From Acholeplasma granularum ATCC 19168 (lineage in GTDB: Bacteria; Bacillota_I; Bacilli_A; Acholeplasmatales; Acholeplasmataceae): 64,000 nt of DNA. The notes below the pieces were generated by a model. It saw only the letters and a program-made list of their open reading frames with translations. It did no database searches and had not been told where the DNA came from. Below are positions 1 to 8,735 of this stretch, one piece after another (within the stretch, counting starts at the first letter, position 1; every line of letters starts with the position of its first letter). The translations under genes and the position numbers were made by a program. The DNA is taken from contig NZ_JAFR01000007.1 in the NCBI RefSeq assembly GCF_000526235.1, positions 147,087-211,086 on the forward strand, read 5' to 3'.

Positions 1-350
1 AAGGTGGTAAAGCAGTCGCTACTGGTGTAGGAGCTGTAATAGCTATCAACCCAGTTATAGGTATTTTAGGTATTATAATATTCTTTATTGTAGCATTTTC
101 AACCAAATATGTTTCAATCGGCTCTGTTATAGCAACATTTTTAGTAGGCGTTATGATGTGGGTAGGTATATTAATTCCCCAAATATGGATACCTACAAAC
201 AATTTAACATTAACATATGAATCTCAAATTGTTAATTTAATAGGTATATCTTTAGTAGTTCTGTTAATCATATATATGCATAAAAAGAATTTTACCAGAC
301 TATTTAATGGCACAGAAAACAAAATAGGTCAAAAGAAAATTAATAAATAG
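1..350 (+). CDS. plsY: Glycerol-3-phosphate acyltransferase PlsY, C-terminal part
   Basis: Membrane acyltransferase that moves an acyl group from acyl-phosphate to glycerol-3-phosphate, the first step of phospholipid synthesis. The reading frame is open from base 3 and lacks its start, which lies left of the window. The visible part opens with the PlsY glycine-rich acyl-phosphate motif GGKAVATGVGA, continues through two hydrophobic segments, and ends with the family's C-terminal signature LFNGTENKIG followed by a short basic tail. Its stop at 348-350 is followed by a strong terminator. The motif pair makes the identity secure although only about 116 residues are present. Confidence 0.9.
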   Translation, partial: GGKAVATGVGAVIAINPVIGILGIIIFFIVAFSTKYVSIGSVIATFLVGVMMWVGILIPQIWIPTNNLTLTYESQIVNLIGISLVVLLIIYMHKKNFTRLFNGTENKIGQKKINK

Positions 351-360
351 ATCGTTTAAT

Positions 361-390
361 AGCACTTCAATTGAAGTGCTTTTTTTATTT
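361..390 (+). terminator. Rho-independent terminator of plsY
   Basis: A perfect 20-bp inverted repeat (361-380, arms of 10 bases with no unpaired loop bases) is followed at once by seven T residues. It sits 10 bases past the plsY stop and isolates plsY from the PadR promoter that follows. Confidence 0.9.
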
Positions 391-404
391 TCTATATTAT
401 ATAA

Positions 405-434
405 TTGACAATAGTGTATGTCATACAGTATAAT
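405..434 (+). promoter_or_regulatory. Promoter of padR operon with embedded operator palindrome
   Basis: TTGACA at 405-410 and TATAAT at 429-434 are both perfect sigma-A boxes, 18 bp apart. The spacer contains a 13-bp palindrome TGTATGTCATACA (415-427). PadR regulators are known to bind ATGT/ACAT-type inverted repeats, so a repressor here would block RNA polymerase directly. The position suggests that the first gene represses its own operon (inference). Confidence 0.75.
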
Positions 435-455
435 AAATTTAGAAAGGGGCCTATC

Positions 456-791
456 ATGGAAACAATATTAAATAATTTAATCATTGAACTCAAACGTGGA
501 ACTCAAATTCTATTTGTTCTAAGTGCCTTAAAATCTAGTCAATATGGATACTCACTACTAGAAAAATTACAAAATATCGGTGTTGAAATTGAAGCAGGTA
601 CGCTTTATCCATTACTAAGAAGGTTAGACGAACAAGGTTTAATTAATTCTACTTGGGATACAACAGAATCTCGCCCACGAAAGTATTATAAAATTAATGA
701 AAATGGATTACTCATTTTAGAAAAACTAATTAACGAATGGTCAGTTATCGAAAAACGTATGAAACTAATAACAAAGGGAGAAAGTATATGA
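456..791 (+). CDS. PadR-family transcriptional regulator
   Basis: Winged-helix repressor of 111 residues, a typical PadR length. The wing and recognition region reads YGYSLLEKLQNIGVEIEAGT then LYPLLRRLDEQGLI, the PadR-family signature, followed by a short C-terminal dimerisation helix. The start at 456 is chosen because AAAGGGG lies 7 bases before it; an upstream ATG at 405 would overlap the promoter. The stop overlaps the next start as ATGA, so the two genes are translationally coupled. Expected role: sensing envelope stress or a drug and controlling the linked membrane protein. The ligand cannot be told from sequence. Confidence 0.9.
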   Translation: METILNNLIIELKRGTQILFVLSALKSSQYGYSLLEKLQNIGVEIEAGTLYPLLRRLDEQGLINSTWDTTESRPRKYYKINENGLLILEKLINEWSVIEKRMKLITKGESI

Positions 792-1810
792 ACAAAATGA
801 TTGAAAAGTATATATATTCTGTTACTCGAAGATGTAAACCTGAAGCAAGAGATGAAATAAAGAAAGAATTAGAGTCAAATATTTTAGATATGCTTCAAGA
901 TAAACCCAATTATACAGATAAAGATATTGATGATGTACTACATCAATTAGGAAATCCTATTGATGTTGCATATAGTTATCAAGATGAGCCCGTTTACTTG
1001 ATAAACCCAAAATTTTATCAAGATTACATCACAATCATTAAATTTGGCATAATAACATCAACAATTATTGCAGTAATCACTGGTATTATTGAAAGTGTAA
1101 TAACATTAAATGCTAATGAGCCATATGAAATAATTGGATTACTACTAAGTAGTATCATTTCAAACATTGCTTCATATTCAATCTTTATTTTTGCATTTAT
1201 TACACTCATTTTTGCATCTTATAATATACCTAAAATTAAAACCAAAGTAGATGAAAGACTAAAAAATTGGAAAATAAGTGATTTAAGTAATGTACCTAAG
1301 GAAATTCCTAACATTGAGTTTAAATCAAGAATTCCAACATTATTCGGTATGATAATTTCAACGATTGTTATGATTACACTAGGTATAGTTTTCTTAGTAT
1401 ATTATGATTCGATTTTTATACTTGTGCTTAACGGTGTTAAAACTCAAGTACTTAATCCAATATATAAACCTGTATTTACTATTTATATTATAGGTATAAT
1501 TGTATTAAATTTAATTAGTTACATTTATAAATTTTATGTTGGAAAAGAAAACTTTACTAGTCTAATTTTACAAACAATCTCTGAGTTTTTCGGATCAATT
1601 TTTATGGCTATAATACTGCTACTCCCAAATTTAGTCTTATTTGAAAATTATGAATCTATTGCATCTTTTTTATCAGTTGATATTGAAACTGTATTAAATA
1701 TCTCAAATATAATAACATACAGTTTTGTTTCAATTATATTAATAGCAAGTTTTATATCCTATTTTGCTAAATGGTTTAAATACTTAAAAAACACTTTAAG
1801 AAGTAAGTAA
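788..1810 (+). CDS. HAAS/DUF1700-type membrane protein
   Basis: Membrane protein of 340 residues. The first ~75 residues (RRCKPEARDEIKKELESNI, then a DVLHQLGNPIDVA segment) match the HAAS helical domain typical of PadR-partnered membrane proteins. About seven hydrophobic helices follow from residue ~80 to the end. The start at 788 overlaps the padR stop by four bases and has GGGAGAAAG upstream. HAAS proteins are usually co-transcribed with PadR and are thought to pass a membrane signal to the regulator. Exact function is unknown; it is not a transporter of a family I recognise. Confidence 0.75.
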   Translation: MNKMIEKYIYSVTRRCKPEARDEIKKELESNILDMLQDKPNYTDKDIDDVLHQLGNPIDVAYSYQDEPVYLINPKFYQDYITIIKFGIITSTIIAVITGIIESVITLNANEPYEIIGLLLSSIISNIASYSIFIFAFITLIFASYNIPKIKTKVDERLKNWKISDLSNVPKEIPNIEFKSRIPTLFGMIISTIVMITLGIVFLVYYDSIFILVLNGVKTQVLNPIYKPVFTIYIIGIIVLNLISYIYKFYVGKENFTSLILQTISEFFGSIFMAIILLLPNLVLFENYESIASFLSVDIETVLNISNIITYSFVSIILIASFISYFAKWFKYLKNTLRSK

Positions 1811-1894
1811 CTAATAGTTTTATAGATTTATAACCTGTTTTAATGATTAAAAGAGCTTGTTTTATATAGTTATATATATGTTCAGTCAAATAAT

Positions 1895-1902
1895 CACGCG
1901 TG
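1895..1902. promoter_or_regulatory. Possible operator palindrome upstream of MFS gene
   Basis: CACGCGTG is a perfect 8-bp palindrome, strikingly GC-rich for this AT-rich intergenic stretch, about 90 bases before the transporter start. TATAAT-like boxes lie between it and the gene (1941-1946; TGCTATAAT ending 1969). A regulatory role is only suggested by composition and position. Confidence 0.25.
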
Positions 1903-1990
1903 CGAAACAATAATCCAATTTTGGGATTAAAGCCATACATTATAATCTAAATGCTACCTATGCTATAATTGTTTTTGTGAGTGTGAAATT

Positions 1991-3235
1991 ATGAGAAAAA
2001 AACTATTTATATTAATATTTATTTTCCTTATACAAGGAATATCAACAAATATGCATCACCCTTTAATGCCATCTTATGTTAAGCATATCGGTGTACCAAA
2101 TTACATGTTTGGATTCTTCTTTGCTTTTATGAACTTAGGTACAATGATCGGTGGTCCTTTCTGGGGTAATCTTGGTGATGCAGGTAAAAAGAAGATGGTA
2201 GTCATTTTAGGCTTTATCATATATGGTGTAAACCAAGCATTATTTGGTATGGGACATATTTTTGATCAATGGATTCTAAGTATATTTCGTTTAGTCAGTG
2301 GTTTTGGGATTGCAGCTGCAATCACAGTAATTTCTGGAGAAATCATAGTTGTATCTGACCAAGGAAAACGTGCAAGAAATATAGCCTACGGTGCAGCTGC
2401 ACTTGCTTTAGGTGGTTCATTTGGACAATTTTTCGGTGGATTTATCCATACAAATTCATTTTTTATACAATTATTTAGAACAGATTTATTCTTTAACGCA
2501 TTATTATTCCAATGTTTATTAAATATAGCATTAGCTATATTCGTATTTTTCTTCTTTAAACCAGAACCTGTCAAAAATAGCAGTAATAAAAAACGTGCTC
2601 AATTTTGGGAAGGATTTAAGGAAATTAAAAATATAGGACCAGAATTATTATTCTTTTTATTATCACTAACATTTATTACAGTTGCAGCCACAAATGTTGA
2701 TAAATATTTAGATATTTACTTTGTTGAATTAGGTTATGAGGCTGATCAGTTAGGTAATTTTAAGATGATTGTTGGATTGGTTTCACTATTTGCAGCAATT
2801 CTACTTGTACCATTATTTATGAAGATTAAAAAGAAACTATCACTGATTGCAATATTTCAAATACTTAGTTCAATTTTAATATTCATTGTATTCAGATCAA
2901 AAGAAACACAGTTTATTATCTATATCTATTCCATATTTATGATTTATATTGGTATTAAAGCAATCTATGCTCCATTAGAACAAGAGCATGTAGCAAGTTT
3001 CTCTAATGAAAATAATATCGCTACTACAATGGGGATTAGACAGTCATTTTACTCTATAGGAACTATAGTTGGTCCAATATTCGGTGCTTTCGTTTATGAT
3101 TATAATCCATTGACATTGTTTGATACTTCAATCATATTCTTCTTACTTTCAGTAGTATTATTGTTAGTTAGTGGCTTATTTAGAAAAAAAAGTTATATCT
3201 CAAATCAGTTTAAAACAACAGAATCTTATAAATAA
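1991..3235 (+). CDS. MFS transporter, drug-efflux-like
   Basis: Major facilitator protein of 414 residues with about 12 hydrophobic helices. The loop between helices 2 and 3 reads GGPFWGNLGDAGKKKM, a version of the MFS motif A (GxxxDRxGRR), and a second-half copy is weak. The N-terminus (QGISTNMHHPLMPSYV) recalls multidrug and sugar-efflux permeases. The Shine-Dalgarno is poor (GTGAGTGTGA before the ATG). It is a single-gene unit between its own promoter region and a terminator at 3235. The substrate cannot be predicted. Confidence 0.8.
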   Translation: MRKKLFILIFIFLIQGISTNMHHPLMPSYVKHIGVPNYMFGFFFAFMNLGTMIGGPFWGNLGDAGKKKMVVILGFIIYGVNQALFGMGHIFDQWILSIFRLVSGFGIAAAITVISGEIIVVSDQGKRARNIAYGAAALALGGSFGQFFGGFIHTNSFFIQLFRTDLFFNALLFQCLLNIALAIFVFFFFKPEPVKNSSNKKRAQFWEGFKEIKNIGPELLFFLLSLTFITVAATNVDKYLDIYFVELGYEADQLGNFKMIVGLVSLFAAILLVPLFMKIKKKLSLIAIFQILSSILIFIVFRSKETQFIIYIYSIFMIYIGIKAIYAPLEQEHVASFSNENNIATTMGIRQSFYSIGTIVGPIFGAFVYDYNPLTLFDTSIIFFLLSVVLLLVSGLFRKKSYISNQFKTTESYK

Positions 3236-3258
3236 AGTTCACGAAAGTGAACTTTTTT
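3235..3258 (+). terminator. Terminator of the MFS gene
   Basis: Stem AAGTTCAC / GTGAACTT (3235-3242 and 3247-3254) with a GAAA tetraloop and a following T-run. It begins inside the stop codon of the transporter. Confidence 0.88.
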
Positions 3259-3262
3259 ATAC

Positions 3263-3293
3263 AAAAAAAGGCAGTCACTAAAGTGATGCCTTT
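3263..3293 (-). terminator. Terminator of the valS-folC operon
   Basis: Read on the minus strand, AAAGGCA and TGCCTTT arms (3267-3293) enclose an inner TCAC/GTGA stem, then seven T residues follow. It lies 14 bases past the last gene of the minus-strand T-box operon and back-to-back with the plus-strand terminator before it. Confidence 0.85.
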
Positions 3294-3306
3294 ATAATGT
3301 TCTTTA

Positions 3307-4089
3307 TTAACTTACTTGTTCATTTAACCATAAAATAATTTGATTTAATGCCTCTTCAGTAACAGTATCATCATTTAAATTATGATACCCTCCTGAAATC
3401 TCAATAAATTTTTTAGAGTTCGTCTTTAAGCTTTCTATAAAATCAATAGATTCTTTAATATTCACTATTTGATCATCGCTTCCGTGAATTGCCAAGACAG
3501 GTTTTTTATAATTTGAAATCTGTTTTTGAATATTTTTAATGCCTCTTTTTAGTGTTTGAATAATTAGTCTATATGTAAATGATTTTAATGCATAAGGATC
3601 AACATTATCAGTTGGTGGAAAATGTGAGAGTCGTGTATCACTAAAATCCGTTTTTATTCTGAGACCACCAAATATAAATGCAGGAAGCATACCAAATATA
3701 CCTAATTTTGGTGTTTGATGTGGGCTTGAAACAATTATAGAACCATCAAAATTATCATACAAGGTTGCATATAGTTTAGTAATAATGCCACCCATAGAGT
3801 GCCCCAATAAATATATTGGTAAGTTATTGTGTTTTTTTGTTTGCTCAACTAACTCATATAAATCAGAAGTAAATTGAAATACATTTTTAATGTCACCGCG
3901 TTTACCTTGTGACTTACCATGACCTCTTACATCATATAAAACAACAGAATAATCTGCTTGATTTAGTAGTTCTGCAATTCTTCTATAATATAGTGAATGT
4001 AATGCTATACCATGTGTAACAATTACTATCCCTTTTGGATTCTTTACAAAATGATTTTCTGAATATATTAAAACTTGATTAATTAACAT
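3307..4089 (-). CDS. Alpha/beta hydrolase (monoacylglycerol lipase-like)
   Basis: Soluble serine hydrolase of 260 residues from the Hydrolase_4/lysophospholipase group. The nucleophile elbow is GHSMGG (residues ~95-100), the acid is in HGSDDQIV (~205) and the base in GGYHNLND (~235). The oxyanion-side motif is VTHGIALHS near residue 25. Family members cleave monoacylglycerols or lysophospholipids. It is the last gene of the T-box operon, 9 bases after folC, so its expression should rise with valine tRNA starvation, although no functional link is obvious. Confidence 0.8.
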   Translation of the reverse strand: MLINQVLIYSENHFVKNPKGIVIVTHGIALHSLYYRRIAELLNQADYSVVLYDVRGHGKSQGKRGDIKNVFQFTSDLYELVEQTKKHNNLPIYLLGHSMGGIITKLYATLYDNFDGSIIVSSPHQTPKLGIFGMLPAFIFGGLRIKTDFSDTRLSHFPPTDNVDPYALKSFTYRLIIQTLKRGIKNIQKQISNYKKPVLAIHGSDDQIVNIKESIDFIESLKTNSKKFIEISGGYHNLNDDTVTEEALNQIILWLNEQVS

Positions 4090-4098
4090 AATATCACC

Positions 4099-5334
4099 CT
4101 ATTTAAAGTACGGAATTACTTCCTTTTTTACGTACCCAATAAAGTGCAAACTACCCGTTATTAAAATAACGTCATTTTCTCTTCTGTTTTGTATTAAATT
4201 TTCTAATGCTATTTTAGGATTATTTTCAAATTTAAATGGAAGATTTTCTAAAGTTTTATAACGAGGATCCGGAAAAGCAGTCAGAGTAATTGATTTAACA
4301 AATGGTTGAATTAAATTCAACATTTTTTCTGGCTCTTTATCAGATAATGCACTAAAAAGTACATTTATATTATACACTTTATTTATTGATTGTAAAGAAT
4401 AAATGACTCTCTTAATTGCATGAACATTGTGAGCACCATCAATAAACACCCCATCTAAGACCATTTCTAAGCGTCCTGAATGTTTAGTATCAATTAATCC
4501 TTGTTTAATTTTGCTAACTTCAATATCCTTATATAAGTGTTTTACTATCTCTATAGCTAGACAAGCATTTAAATTTTGAAAATCTCCTAACAGTGATAGT
4601 TTATATGTTTCATATTTATATTCAATAATATGAGGAAATTCAGAGATTACTTTTATATTATTTTTATCAATAAAATTTACTATTGCATTTTTATTAGTTG
4701 CATAATCAGTAAATAACTTTTCAAATTTGCTGTCTACAGTTGTATATAATACACCATTTTTCTTTAAGATACCTAATTTATTTAGTGCAATCTGCTCTTC
4801 TGTATCACCTAATTGTTTCATATGGTCCATACCAATATTTGTGATGACAGAAACATCATAATTAAGTATGTTTGTGGAGTCTAACAACCCACCTATACCA
4901 ACTTCCATTATCATCACATCGACTTTTTTATCATGAAAAAACTTAATTGCCATCAATGTCATCAATTCAAAAAACGATAAAGTTTGACCACTTATTTGAG
5001 AATAATTTTTATTTAATTGATATATTTCATTAATAATTTTAAGTAAATCTTCATTAGAAATATCTTGTCCATTATATTTAATTCTTTCATTAAAGTTTTC
5101 TAAATAAGGCGAAATGAAAGTACCAACATTTTTTCCCGATTTAACTAATATAGATGTTGTCATCATACATACAGAACCCTTACCGTTTGTTCCTGTAACA
5201 TGAATTTTTTTAATTTTTGATAAGTCTAAATGAAGGATGCTTAATGCATCCTTCATATGATCAAGACTTGTTTTTGGTCTAAATTTAATTTGTTTTTCTA
5301 TCCATGATATTGCATCATCTAGTTGATTAAACAT
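4099..5334 (-). CDS. folC: Folylpolyglutamate/dihydrofolate synthase FolC
   Basis: Mur-ligase-family ATP enzyme of 411 residues that adds glutamate to folates. The P-loop is VTGTNGKGSV (46-55). The central part shows the Mur motifs EVGIGGLLDSTN and TNIGMDHMKQLG, and HSGRLEMVLDGVFIDGAHN marks the start of the C-terminal domain. It overlaps the end of valS by 8 bases. valS followed by folC is the Bacillus subtilis order, so the pair is an old syntenic unit. Confidence 0.95.
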   Translation of the reverse strand: MFNQLDDAISWIEKQIKFRPKTSLDHMKDALSILHLDLSKIKKIHVTGTNGKGSVCMMTTSILVKSGKNVGTFISPYLENFNERIKYNGQDISNEDLLKIINEIYQLNKNYSQISGQTLSFFELMTLMAIKFFHDKKVDVMIMEVGIGGLLDSTNILNYDVSVITNIGMDHMKQLGDTEEQIALNKLGILKKNGVLYTTVDSKFEKLFTDYATNKNAIVNFIDKNNIKVISEFPHIIEYKYETYKLSLLGDFQNLNACLAIEIVKHLYKDIEVSKIKQGLIDTKHSGRLEMVLDGVFIDGAHNVHAIKRVIYSLQSINKVYNINVLFSALSDKEPEKMLNLIQPFVKSITLTAFPDPRYKTLENLPFKFENNPKIALENLIQNRRENDVILITGSLHFIGYVKKEVIPYFK

Positions 5335-7909
5335 ATTTTTTCAGCATCTCGATGACATCATTATATTGCTTGAGATAATCATCATACTTTCTTTGTTCAT
5401 TATTCTTTTTTTCTTCTGGTGCTTTAGACATGAATTTCTCATTAGTAAGTAAGCCTTTTGATCGTTCTAGTTCTTTTTCTAGCGTATCTTTTTGCTTTAA
5501 TAATGAGGCTTTTTCTTGTTCTAAATCTATTAAATCAGATTTTTCTATATAAATGTTTATATTAGCACCAGCTATAAAAATCATATCTGTTGGTATCACT
5601 TCTTCTTGATAAGCTAATTGACTAGTGTTTAAAAACTTAACTAAATAACCATCATATAACTTAAGTGAATCTAGAATAAACGTATCCTTAATTTCTAATT
5701 TTATATTTATTGGTTTAGAAGGTTTTACATTATAATCATTTCTTAATGTTCTAACTTTTATAATGATTTCTTGTATTTCTTTAACTAAATCTATTTCATT
5801 AGTATAATCAAATTTAGCTACTGGCCAATCACTTATCATGATTGATTCTTCATCAAAAATATCAATAAATAATTTTTCTGTAACAAATGGTAGGAATGGA
5901 TGAAGTAATTTTAATATATCTTTAAGTACATAAACTAATACTGCTTGAGTGTTTTTATTTGCATTTTCATCATTTAAAGATACCTTAGAAAGTTCTAAAT
6001 ACCAGTTTGCAAACTCTTCCCAAATAAAATGAGTTAAAACTTTTGATGCTTCATTAAATTCATACTTTTCATAAAAAGTATCAGCAAGATTAATTGTTTC
6101 AGATAAACGACTAAGTATCCATTTATCGAATAAATTTAGTTCATTTTCATTAATAGTAAGCTTTGAATCTGTAATATTAAGTGTAACAAATCTAGTTATA
6201 TTCCATAGTTTATTAATGAAATTCCAACTTGACTCTATTTTAGTCACATCATAACGTGTATCTTGACCAGGTGCTGAATTTGATACAATAAAAAATCTAA
6301 GAGCATCAACACCATATGTATCTATAACATCCATCGGATCAACACCATTACCTAAAGATTTTGACATCTTTTGACCATTTTCATCTCTAATTAAACCATG
6401 TAATAATACTGTTTTGAATGGATCTTTACCTGTAAATTCTAAACCTTGGAACATCATTCTAGCTACCCAAAAGAATATAATATCATAACCTGTTACTAAA
6501 ACATTAGTTGGATAATAACGCTTATAATCATCGCTTTCTATATCTGGCCAACCAAGAGTTGAAAACGGCCATAAAGCACTTGAAAACCATGTATCCAGGA
6601 CGTCCTCATCTTGCTTCCAATCATCACCAGGAGAGTCTATTTGAACCTTAACTTCATCCCCTTTAAACCAGGCAGGTATTCTATGTCCCCACCAAAGTTG
6701 ACGTGAAATTGTCCAATCTTGAATATTATTTAACCAATTTTCAAATGTGTTTTTAAATCTTTCTGGTACAAATTGAACCTTATTGTTTTTTAAAGTTTGT
6801 TCAGTCAATCCCTTCATATCAACAAACCATTGAAGTGATAGTCTAGGTTCAACCATAACACCTGTTCTTTCTGAGTAACCAACCTGGTGTGTATAATTTT
6901 CTATCTTAGGACAAAGCCCTAGTAATTCTAAGTCTTTTGTAACTAATTTACGACATTCAAATCTATCTAGACCTTCATATTTAAGTGCCATTTCATTCAT
7001 TTTTCCATCTTCATTCATACATAGCGGCATGGATAAGCCATGACGTTTTGCTACTTCATAGTCATTTGGGTCATGTGCAGGTGTTACTTTAACAACACCT
7101 GTTCCAAATGTCATGTCAACATAGTCATCAGCAATCACTGGAATTTTAGTGGATGTTCCTGGAATATATACAAATTTTCCAATATGCTTTTGATATCTTT
7201 CATCTTTAGGATGAACCATAAGTGCTTGATCAGCAAACATTGTTTCAGGTCTTGTTGTAGCAATTGTTAAATAGCCTTCTTCACCTACAAAAGGATAGTT
7301 AAAATGATATAAATGACCTTGAGTTTCCTCATATTCTACTTCAATATTAGATAGTGCAGTTTTTGCTTCACAATCCCAGTTAATAATTCTATAACCTCGA
7401 TATATCCATCCTTTTTTATATAAAGAAATAAATACATGATTTACAGCATCGTTTAATTTATCATCTAGTGTAAAGCGTTCTTTTGTGTAATCTAAAGAAA
7501 GTCCTAAAGCTTTCCATTGTTCTTTAATATGTCCTGCGTATTCTTCTTTCCATTCCCATGCTTTTTCTAAATATTTTTCTCTGCCTAAATCATATCTAGA
7601 AATTCCTTGATTTTTTAGTCTTTCATCAATTTTTGCTTGTGTTGCAATTCCTGCATGGTCCATACCAGGAAGGTATAAAGCATCATAGCCTTGCATACGT
7701 TTACGACGAATAATAATATCTTGGATTGCTGTATCCCATGCATGGCCCAAATGAAGTTTTCCTGTAACGTTTGGAGGTGGAATAACTATTGTAAATGGTT
7801 CTTTTTTAAAATCTTTACCAGATTCAAAAAAACCTTTAGATAACCAATAATCATATCTTCCTTCTTCAACACTTTTAAAATTATATTTCGTCTCTAAATT
7901 TATTTTCAT
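5327..7909 (-). CDS. valS: Valyl-tRNA synthetase
   Basis: Class I aminoacyl-tRNA synthetase of 860 residues that charges tRNA-Val and edits misactivated threonine. It shows HLGH (HIGH motif, ~53-56) after PPPNVTG, the CP1 editing domain with ATTRPETMFADQ, the KMSKS signature (GQKMSKSLGNG), and the C-terminal coiled-coil arm (DLEQEKASLLKQKDTLEKEL). AAGGAG lies 10 bases before the ATG at 7909 and only 4 before an in-frame ATG at 7915, so the start is one of these. It begins inside the 3' end of the GNAT gene. Controlled by the valine T-box upstream. Confidence 0.96.
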   Translation of the reverse strand: MKINLETKYNFKSVEEGRYDYWLSKGFFESGKDFKKEPFTIVIPPPNVTGKLHLGHAWDTAIQDIIIRRKRMQGYDALYLPGMDHAGIATQAKIDERLKNQGISRYDLGREKYLEKAWEWKEEYAGHIKEQWKALGLSLDYTKERFTLDDKLNDAVNHVFISLYKKGWIYRGYRIINWDCEAKTALSNIEVEYEETQGHLYHFNYPFVGEEGYLTIATTRPETMFADQALMVHPKDERYQKHIGKFVYIPGTSTKIPVIADDYVDMTFGTGVVKVTPAHDPNDYEVAKRHGLSMPLCMNEDGKMNEMALKYEGLDRFECRKLVTKDLELLGLCPKIENYTHQVGYSERTGVMVEPRLSLQWFVDMKGLTEQTLKNNKVQFVPERFKNTFENWLNNIQDWTISRQLWWGHRIPAWFKGDEVKVQIDSPGDDWKQDEDVLDTWFSSALWPFSTLGWPDIESDDYKRYYPTNVLVTGYDIIFFWVARMMFQGLEFTGKDPFKTVLLHGLIRDENGQKMSKSLGNGVDPMDVIDTYGVDALRFFIVSNSAPGQDTRYDVTKIESSWNFINKLWNITRFVTLNITDSKLTINENELNLFDKWILSRLSETINLADTFYEKYEFNEASKVLTHFIWEEFANWYLELSKVSLNDENANKNTQAVLVYVLKDILKLLHPFLPFVTEKLFIDIFDEESIMISDWPVAKFDYTNEIDLVKEIQEIIIKVRTLRNDYNVKPSKPINIKLEIKDTFILDSLKLYDGYLVKFLNTSQLAYQEEVIPTDMIFIAGANINIYIEKSDLIDLEQEKASLLKQKDTLEKELERSKGLLTNEKFMSKAPEEKKNNEQRKYDDYLKQYNDVIEMLKKYV

Positions 7910-8441
7910 GTGCATAAAACTCCTTTTTCGTAATTTCATAATATAAAACATAATGTATCTTAGGATTTTCAATATATTTTTTATGTTTTTTAAACATAAA
8001 TTTAAACCCTGATTTTTCAATCACCTTTTGACTTGCAATATTAAAATCCGCATGTGCTGCTCGAACATAATCAAATTTTAATGTACTAAAAACATAGTTT
8101 AAAACTAAACTTACAGCTTTGGTTACAATTCCTTGATTCCAATAATTATTATCTAGTACAAACCCTATTTCAGCTCCAAGTCCAAAAAATTTATCACTTA
8201 CTTTATTATGTAAACTGATTGTACCAATCATCAAATCATCATTTTCTAAAGTAATCGCCCAAACATTATTTTCTATAATATGTAGTGCTAAGATTGCTTT
8301 TGTTTCATCTAGATTTCGATGAGGAAACCAACCCGCATTTGGACCAATTTCACTTTTCGATGCAAAATAGAAAAATGATACTAAGTCACTATCTTTAGGC
8401 ATCCTCAATATAATATTATCCATTTTAAGTGTAGGTAGCAT
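7881..8441 (-). CDS. GNAT acetyltransferase (RimJ/RimL-like)
   Basis: Acetyl-CoA-dependent N-acetyltransferase of 186 residues. It has the RimJ/RimL layout: LRMPKDSDL near the start, EIGFVLDNNYWNQGIVTKAV (beta-4 and the acetyl-CoA binding loop, with NQGIVTKA replacing the usual Q/RxxGxG/A), and ASQKVIEKSGFKF near the end. Substrate unknown; relatives acetylate ribosomal protein N-termini or small amines. AGGGGG lies 7 bases before the ATG. It is the first gene after the valine T-box and its last ~30 bases overlap the start of valS, so it is tied to valine-tRNA control. Confidence 0.85.
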   Translation of the reverse strand: MLPTLKMDNIILRMPKDSDLVSFFYFASKSEIGPNAGWFPHRNLDETKAILALHIIENNVWAITLENDDLMIGTISLHNKVSDKFFGLGAEIGFVLDNNYWNQGIVTKAVSLVLNYVFSTLKFDYVRAAHADFNIASQKVIEKSGFKFMFKKHKKYIENPKIHYVLYYEITKKEFYAHENKFRDEI

Positions 8442-8460
8442 ATTTATCCCCCTAATAAAT

Positions 8461-8700
8461 AAAAATCCTTAGACCAATAAACGGTCTAAGGACGAAATAA
8501 TCGCGGTACCACCTTAGTTTACATGTAAAAAACATGTACACTTGATTTCTTCGTAACGTGAAGATAATTTTTACGAGTTTAACTACTTTATTGTTCATTA
8601 AACCAGCTCCATGATGACATTCGTTATTTATAATCAAGTTTTGCACCAACCAACTTGTCTCTTTAAACTATAAGATAACTACTCTTTCACTTCATAGCTT
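8461..8700 (-). promoter_or_regulatory. T-box riboswitch, valine-specific
   Basis: Read on the minus strand, the leader carries the T-box core AAGGTGGTACCGCG, a Stem I region with AGAGA and GGTGCAAAACTTG elements, and a specifier loop ACGAATGTCATC whose codon GTC (8616-8618) codes for valine. The last part is a terminator with 9-bp stem CCTTAGACC / GGTCTAAGG (8467-8491) and a T-run; the T-box and the terminator's 5' arm can pair alternatively as an antiterminator. Uncharged tRNA-Val would open transcription of GNAT-valS-folC-hydrolase. Short reading frames here are artefacts. Confidence 0.95.
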
Positions 8701-8706
8701 TATAAT

Positions 8707-8735
8707 ATTATATACTAATTATTTTTGATATGCAA
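8707..8735 (-). promoter_or_regulatory. Promoter of the valS T-box operon
   Basis: On the minus strand TTGCAT (8730-8735) and TATAAT (8707-8712) are separated by 17 bp. Transcription would start a few bases before the T-box Stem I. The -35 box lies inside the 3' end of the preceding gene. Confidence 0.7.

Noticed and set aside
8452..8649. A 65-codon minus-strand reading frame between GNAT and the NAD(P)-binding gene
   Set aside because: It lies within the T-box leader and covers its conserved structural elements; the codons follow RNA structure, not a protein family.
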